64,000 nucleotides of DNA from Hamiltosporidium tvaerminnensis (lineage: Eukaryota; Microsporidia; Dubosqiidae). Position numbers and translations under genes: made by a program. Location of the stretch: NCBI GenBank assembly GCA_022605425.2, contig JAKIMF020000005.1, positions 1,088,501 to 1,152,500 on the forward strand, written 5' to 3'. The notes beneath the pieces are model-generated. The model saw only the letters and a program-made list of their open reading frames with translations, did not search any database and was not told where the DNA came from. Positions 59,281 through 64,000 of this stretch are shown here, piece by piece; the stretch's first letter is position 1, and the number at the start of each line of letters is the position of its first letter.

Positions 59281-60624
59281 ATCGATGGATTCAATTTCTT
59301 TTGATTATACTTTTGTAAGTTCAATATTTTTGTTCTCTATAAGAAATATTTTCTAAAATGACCTTAACTATTTGTTAAAAATATACTATTTTTATAACAA
59401 TCTAAACATTTTAAATATCGAAGTTCTGTAGATGAATAATTTCATGTAATCAAGACAGTTAGAATTTGTTAGAGCTATTTACTGCATAAAGAAATATAAA
59501 ATTGCATTTCTTGAAATGTAAATTACTTTTTTGGGAGAACGTTTTTTAACTTCTTCATATTTTTTTATTTTGCATAATTTCTGAATTTCAAAAGAAAAAG
59601 TGATCAGGTAGTCGTTTACGAGCAATAAATTTTCCATCTATATGATTTTTAATGAATTTTTAACTCGCAGGTTTCGATATACGAAATTTTAAATTTTCTT
59701 TAACTGCAATTCTCATATTCTATCGCAAAATTTTCAATTTCAATTTTCTCTTGTGTATTTTGTCATAACTCGGGAAATAATTCTACGAAAAGCCATAAAA
59801 ATTCTTGCTAGCCAATATTACAAAAAAATTAAGCTTTTAGAACCTTTGTGTGTCATTCTAATTAATAAGCCTATATACAGGCCATTTGAATTAAGTAAAG
59901 TTTCACTGCTTTAAACGAATAAAAGCGCTAACTATGCTACTCGAAAAAGGTTTTTTAAATCGATCATATTATAAATAAAAAAACAAAAATCTATGGCATT
60001 TTTGGTTAGGTGTTATTATTTCGAATTATACATTTGCGTTATTTTTTAAGGACCAAAGATTATCTTCAAAAAAAATTTTGATTTTATAGCTTTGAGAATT
60101 GTTTTATTTTCGTTTATTTAAATTATTCTAATTTATAACATAACAGTAAATACAGCCTCTTCAAAATATCCTAAAATATTCGAAAGAAAAATTTAAAGAC
60201 AAATATCGATATAACATTAATTTTATTCTAAAATTAGAAACGAGAGACTAAGAATAGTAACTTTAAATGGAATTGTTTTCAATATTTTGTCTCATAAAAT
60301 GCCGCAAAAGCATCGAAATTTCTAATATAAAACCGGTTATATAAAACCATATTTTTTATATTTCTATTTTTTGTAAAATAAACATTCACACAATGTTTTT
60401 GTCAAAATTTAAACAGTTTAAATTTTTCTTTATATTTTAAACTATAATGAAAATTAAAGTTCATTATGATTACTAAGTATTTGTTCGATTTCAATTGATG
60501 TTAAATTTTCAGAAATAAAAACATGGTATTTAAGCCCAAAATAGATACCGATTTTTGTCTTGTTTAAATTTAAAATATACTAGAAATATTTAAAGCATAA
60601 GAAATTATTTATTTAAGGGAAATT
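59281..60624. other. AT-rich spacer
   Basis: Nothing supported beyond the end of the Tc1 relic on the left and the 3' flank of the LRR pseudogene on the right. Confidence 0.4.
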
Positions 60625-62960
60625 TTATATAAATTCGGAATCTAGGTATGCATTAACTTCATTTGATCTTTCACTTCGAATTGGTTTCATTAAGACGAAT
60701 TCCGTATTCTTAAAGTTTTTTCTACGAATGTTTTGAACAATTTTATAATCAATTGTATCTAAATCAATAGCTAAACTTAATAAATTTTTGTAAGATCCCA
60801 AAATATGGATGTCCCCAGGCCTAATTTTAGTAAGATGTATCGTTATAGAAATTAATGTATCGAATAAATTAAAATTCTCGAAAACTTTTTTAAAAGCTAT
60901 TCTTTCTGTTAAGCCGTAAAAATTTATATCAACAACTTTTAGTTTGTTCATTTTTGGAAAAAATGCAGAATCGATTTCTGTAAATCGATAGAAAGTTAAA
61001 AATATCGAGTTAAGTCTTGAAAAACCATAAATGTTAAAAAATAAAGAAGGTTTTTCATTTGATCATTCATATACGATGATTCTAAATCCAAATATTTTAA
61101 AAATATCTTTTCGGTCTTATTTTTACTAAAAAAATCAAGAAGGTTGTAATACGGCTTTCTCGAAACTAATTTTTTATAATTAAAATGTGTATTTTCCATT
61201 TTCAAATTACAAACACATTTAAACTTTGACAAATAACCTATAAGTCTCGATTCGATACAAAATTTAGAATTAGAAAGAATTAAAGTCTTTAGATTGAAAT
61301 TTAAAGTCTAATTTCTATCAAACAATTTTTCGTTGTAGGAACACTCGAAATTCTTTATTTCGTTGGAAAAGAATAAATTTGTTTTTAAAATATCTATCAG
61401 TAACTCATTAGATACTATTATATTTTCAAAATATATATGCTTTAGAGTTTTACAATATCTTAAAGCGACATAAACTTGGCTATCAAGTTTTTGTGGATAT
61501 AATGACTCGAGCATATAAATCTTAATTTTTTTAGTATTCATACATTCAAAACGGAATATATCGTAACAATATCTAAGAAAATCACCGTAGAAATACCTAT
61601 TATTTGCATTTATAAATGGAGTTCGGTTTAGAGGATTGCCTGTTAAATATCCACCAATTTTGCAATACATAGGAAAACACAAAATGTTATTTGGCATACA
61701 TTATAATATACCCGGATCACTATTATCATAAATATAGTCTGATGAAACAACTTTATATGATGTATTCAAATTCTCAGAACAGAAATCTATTAAAAATCGC
61801 AAAGTATTAAATCGATTTTACGTGTTATTATTAAAATTTTTACCATGTTTTTGTAAGACACCAATATCTCTTTTAATTCCTAAGGTGAAATCAAATTCAA
61901 ACTTCAAAACTTTTAAGTTTTTAAAAATATATGATTTTTCATTTTTAAAAGTAGTTTTGTCGCATTTTTTATTGAATGAATATAAAATATTTCCGAAGGA
62001 AGCTTTGCACCAGAAAAAATTTCAAAAATACTTTTAAGTGTTTCTTCTAATGCAAATGCAAAGCAAATAAAATCTATTCGTGTGATTTTAAGTAAAAAAA
62101 ACCCAAATATTTCGTAGAAGATATGAGGTCTTTAACTTCGCTAATTTTTTTGCGTTAAAATCATTCATTCGTAAACAAATTTTATTTCTTTGATGCTTTT
62201 TGTTTTTTTCCTGATAAAAAACAGAACCTTCAATCTTGAAACATGTTATCTTGTTTTTAAAAAAAACAAGATAGTGCTTGGTCATGTTTTCTTTAAAATA
62301 AACCAATTCCATGAAAAATACCAATAAATCTCTCGATAATGATCGCTTTGTATCATGGATAAGATAATTATAATAACTTTCATTTAAATAAAAACCAAAA
62401 GACAATGTATTCAGTCCATATACAAGACTTCTTAACAATTCTTTAATAAATAGATCTCTCTGCTTAGATTTTTTGATATCTAATATAGTAATAATTCTTA
62501 AGATTTCCAGAAAAGCCTTAATCGTTATTTGATTAGTAAGAATATTCGATTTTTTTACCAATTCAAGGAAAAGAAGAAAATTTGAGTTTGAAATATTTTT
62601 TATAAACACTCTAAAAGTTGTTTTTTCTTTATCAAATAAGGATTTTAAAAGTGTAGAATTGAGTAGCATATTTTTCGTGTATGGCAGTGCTATAATATCT
62701 GGATTATAATATTTTGTTGTTCCAAACATACGTTCATGAGATAATATGTTGTTTTGAAACAATGTAATTTTATTATTCTTATTGAAATATTCTATATTTT
62801 CACTAATAAACATATTTTCAATAGTATGAGCGCTTTCTATTAGATTTGAAATTCTGTTCTCTTCGTTTATAATATAAAATGATATGCTTGTAAGAGAAGC
62901 TATCATCACACATGTAGTAAAAAGATAAAATATAGGGGAAAAGGAATTGCAGTAAGACAT
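60625..62960 (-). pseudogene. LRR-like protein pseudogene
   Basis: Start ATG at 62960, with a signal-peptide-like leader (IFYLFTTCVMIASLTSISFY). The first 290 codons are open and share the module SNFLLFLELV...TIKAFLEILRII with the 776-residue gene. After that the protein can be followed to 60625, but with lesions: a frameshift at an A8 run (62094-62101), a second shift near 61925, TAA at 61818-61820, TAA at 61701-61703, TAG at 61308-61310 and a frameshift near 61040. Open fragments at 61308-61697, 60996-61232 and 60625-60951 carry LRR-like text such as LKVVDINFYGL. Total span, 2336 bp, is close to the 2331 bp of the intact gene. Six lesions argue for a true pseudogene, although one or two could be sequencing errors in homopolymers. 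Confidence 0.75.
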
Positions 62961-64000
62961 TTTTTATGTTGAATGTATATGGGTTTCATGTAATTAATAA
63001 GTTAATTACTGAAAAAATATATCAGTTTTTATTTATTAATTAATAATATTAATTAAATATGGCGAAAAAAAACCTATATGTTTTAAAAGGTATGTTATAT
63101 TAAAAAATAATTTAATATGGATCACAAAGGCCGTGACTAATCAAGATCCAAAGCTTACGTTTGTCAATTATGCTAATAAAGAGAGTAATTTTTCTTGTGA
63201 TAGACCAAGAAAACTCATTTGCTAAAATTTTTTTATTATAGTTAGAACATAACCTCTCTTTAAATTTAAAAAAACGGCGTGAGGCATTAAAGCCATTAAT
63301 TTCTATAATATGAGCAAATAGAAGGAAAATACATAAAAATAAAGAAAATGGATTGTATCATCTATTTTTCGAACGCAACAACAATAAACAATGTTGAAAG
63401 GTGAGAAAATTGAACCAGGATTTAAAGAAGACAACGTTTCGAAAAAAAAGAGGTTCTCTAAATCGAAAAAAGACACAATAAAATGGAAGACTACATTCAA
63501 AAGAATTTTAATTTAATAATTGTTCTAAAGAATAATAGAATTATGATAAATATTGTTTCAAAAAAATTTAAAAGAATTTTTGTCGATTTTGTATTAAAAA
63601 TTACATTTTTATAATAAAAAACTATTTGATTATGAGCATACGTGAAATCGACAACTAGAATTTTTATTATATAATTTAAGAATCAATCGAATTAATTAAT
63701 TTAATTAAGTTTAAAAGAAAATATTTTTTCATCAAAAAAATATAACAAATAATGTGTATATATTGTTGATTTTTTCTAGTAAAATTTATAATTATAAAAG
63801 AAGTTAAAAGCATTTTTGAATTAATAATTACAAACCATTCAGCAATAATTTTTTAAAAAATAGATCGCTTTTTAAATTCTAAATTATATTGCAATCATAA
63901 AAAATATTAATTCTTATCAAGTAGATTAAAGGTAAGCTTTTTGGGCTTAACTTATATAATATAAAAAAAGCTTTTGATTATGGATAAAAATACGATCTTA
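62961..64000. other. Upstream region of the LRR pseudogene and end of window
   Basis: The 60 bp before the pseudogene start include an ACCCA-type stretch (62981-62986 on the plus strand reads GGGTTT), which recalls the short C-run found near microsporidian starts; this is weak. A 42-codon frame starting at 63391 (plus, MLKGEKIEPGFKEDN...) and an overlapping 65-codon minus frame are not supported as genes. Confidence 0.3.

Noticed and set aside
1-64000. tRNA, rRNA, CRISPR array or bacterial-type operon signals
   Set aside because: I found no convincing tRNA arm pairs or rRNA blocks, no regularly spaced repeats, and no ribosome-binding sites; the content is eukaryotic.

Overview
The window is very AT-rich, gene-poor eukaryotic DNA with no recognisable introns, tRNA or rRNA genes. 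The best fit is a microsporidian with an expanded, transposon-loaded genome of the Hamiltosporidium type. This is inferred from three things: compact intronless genes with short hydrophobic leaders, a family of divergent leucine-rich proteins of the kind common in these parasites, and a Dong/R4-like non-LTR retrotransposon next to many decayed DNA and RNA transposons. No database search was possible, so genus is uncertain.

Three long genes look intact: a 394-residue lysine/asparagine-rich protein with a signal peptide (4560-5744, minus), the 1253-residue polyprotein of a site-specific-type non-LTR retrotransposon (33133-36894, minus), and a 776-residue leucine-rich protein (38108-40438, plus). 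A 128-codon reading frame at 20843-21229 is a weaker candidate. All else that can be read as protein is a relic or fragment.

Layout. 1-11,200: one R700 repeat copy, one gene, otherwise featureless AT. 11,215-12,960: decayed KRBA2/GIN-like integrase. 13,486-20,660: relics of the retrotransposon on both strands, a pseudogene related to the 394-residue protein, and the longest R700 copy. 22,340-29,125: a plus-strand retrotransposon relic, then a segment duplicated at 50.6-53.6 kb, then a minus-strand relic. 30.3-31.1 kb: hAT-like relic. 32.3-36.9 kb: a small RTE-derived element, an R700 fragment and the intact retrotransposon. 38.1-40.4 kb: the LRR gene. 41.4-45.4 kb: a C-terminal fragment of a ubiquitin-activating enzyme E1 gene, a nearly full-length but dead RTE-type element, and another retrotransposon relic. 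45.4-50.5 kb and 53.6-60.6 kb: mostly empty, with a second RTE-derived small element and a Tc1/mariner relic. 60.6-63.0 kb: an LRR pseudogene of almost the same length as the intact LRR gene.

The most notable points are: an intact RLE-type retrotransposon among at least eight dead relatives; two copies of a short element made of RTE 5' and 3' ends; an open UBA1 C-terminus abutting the RTE tail; a roughly 3 kb duplication carrying a small secreted-protein gene whose reading frame is conserved past the stop in both copies; and an unclassified repeat family (R700) in four copies.
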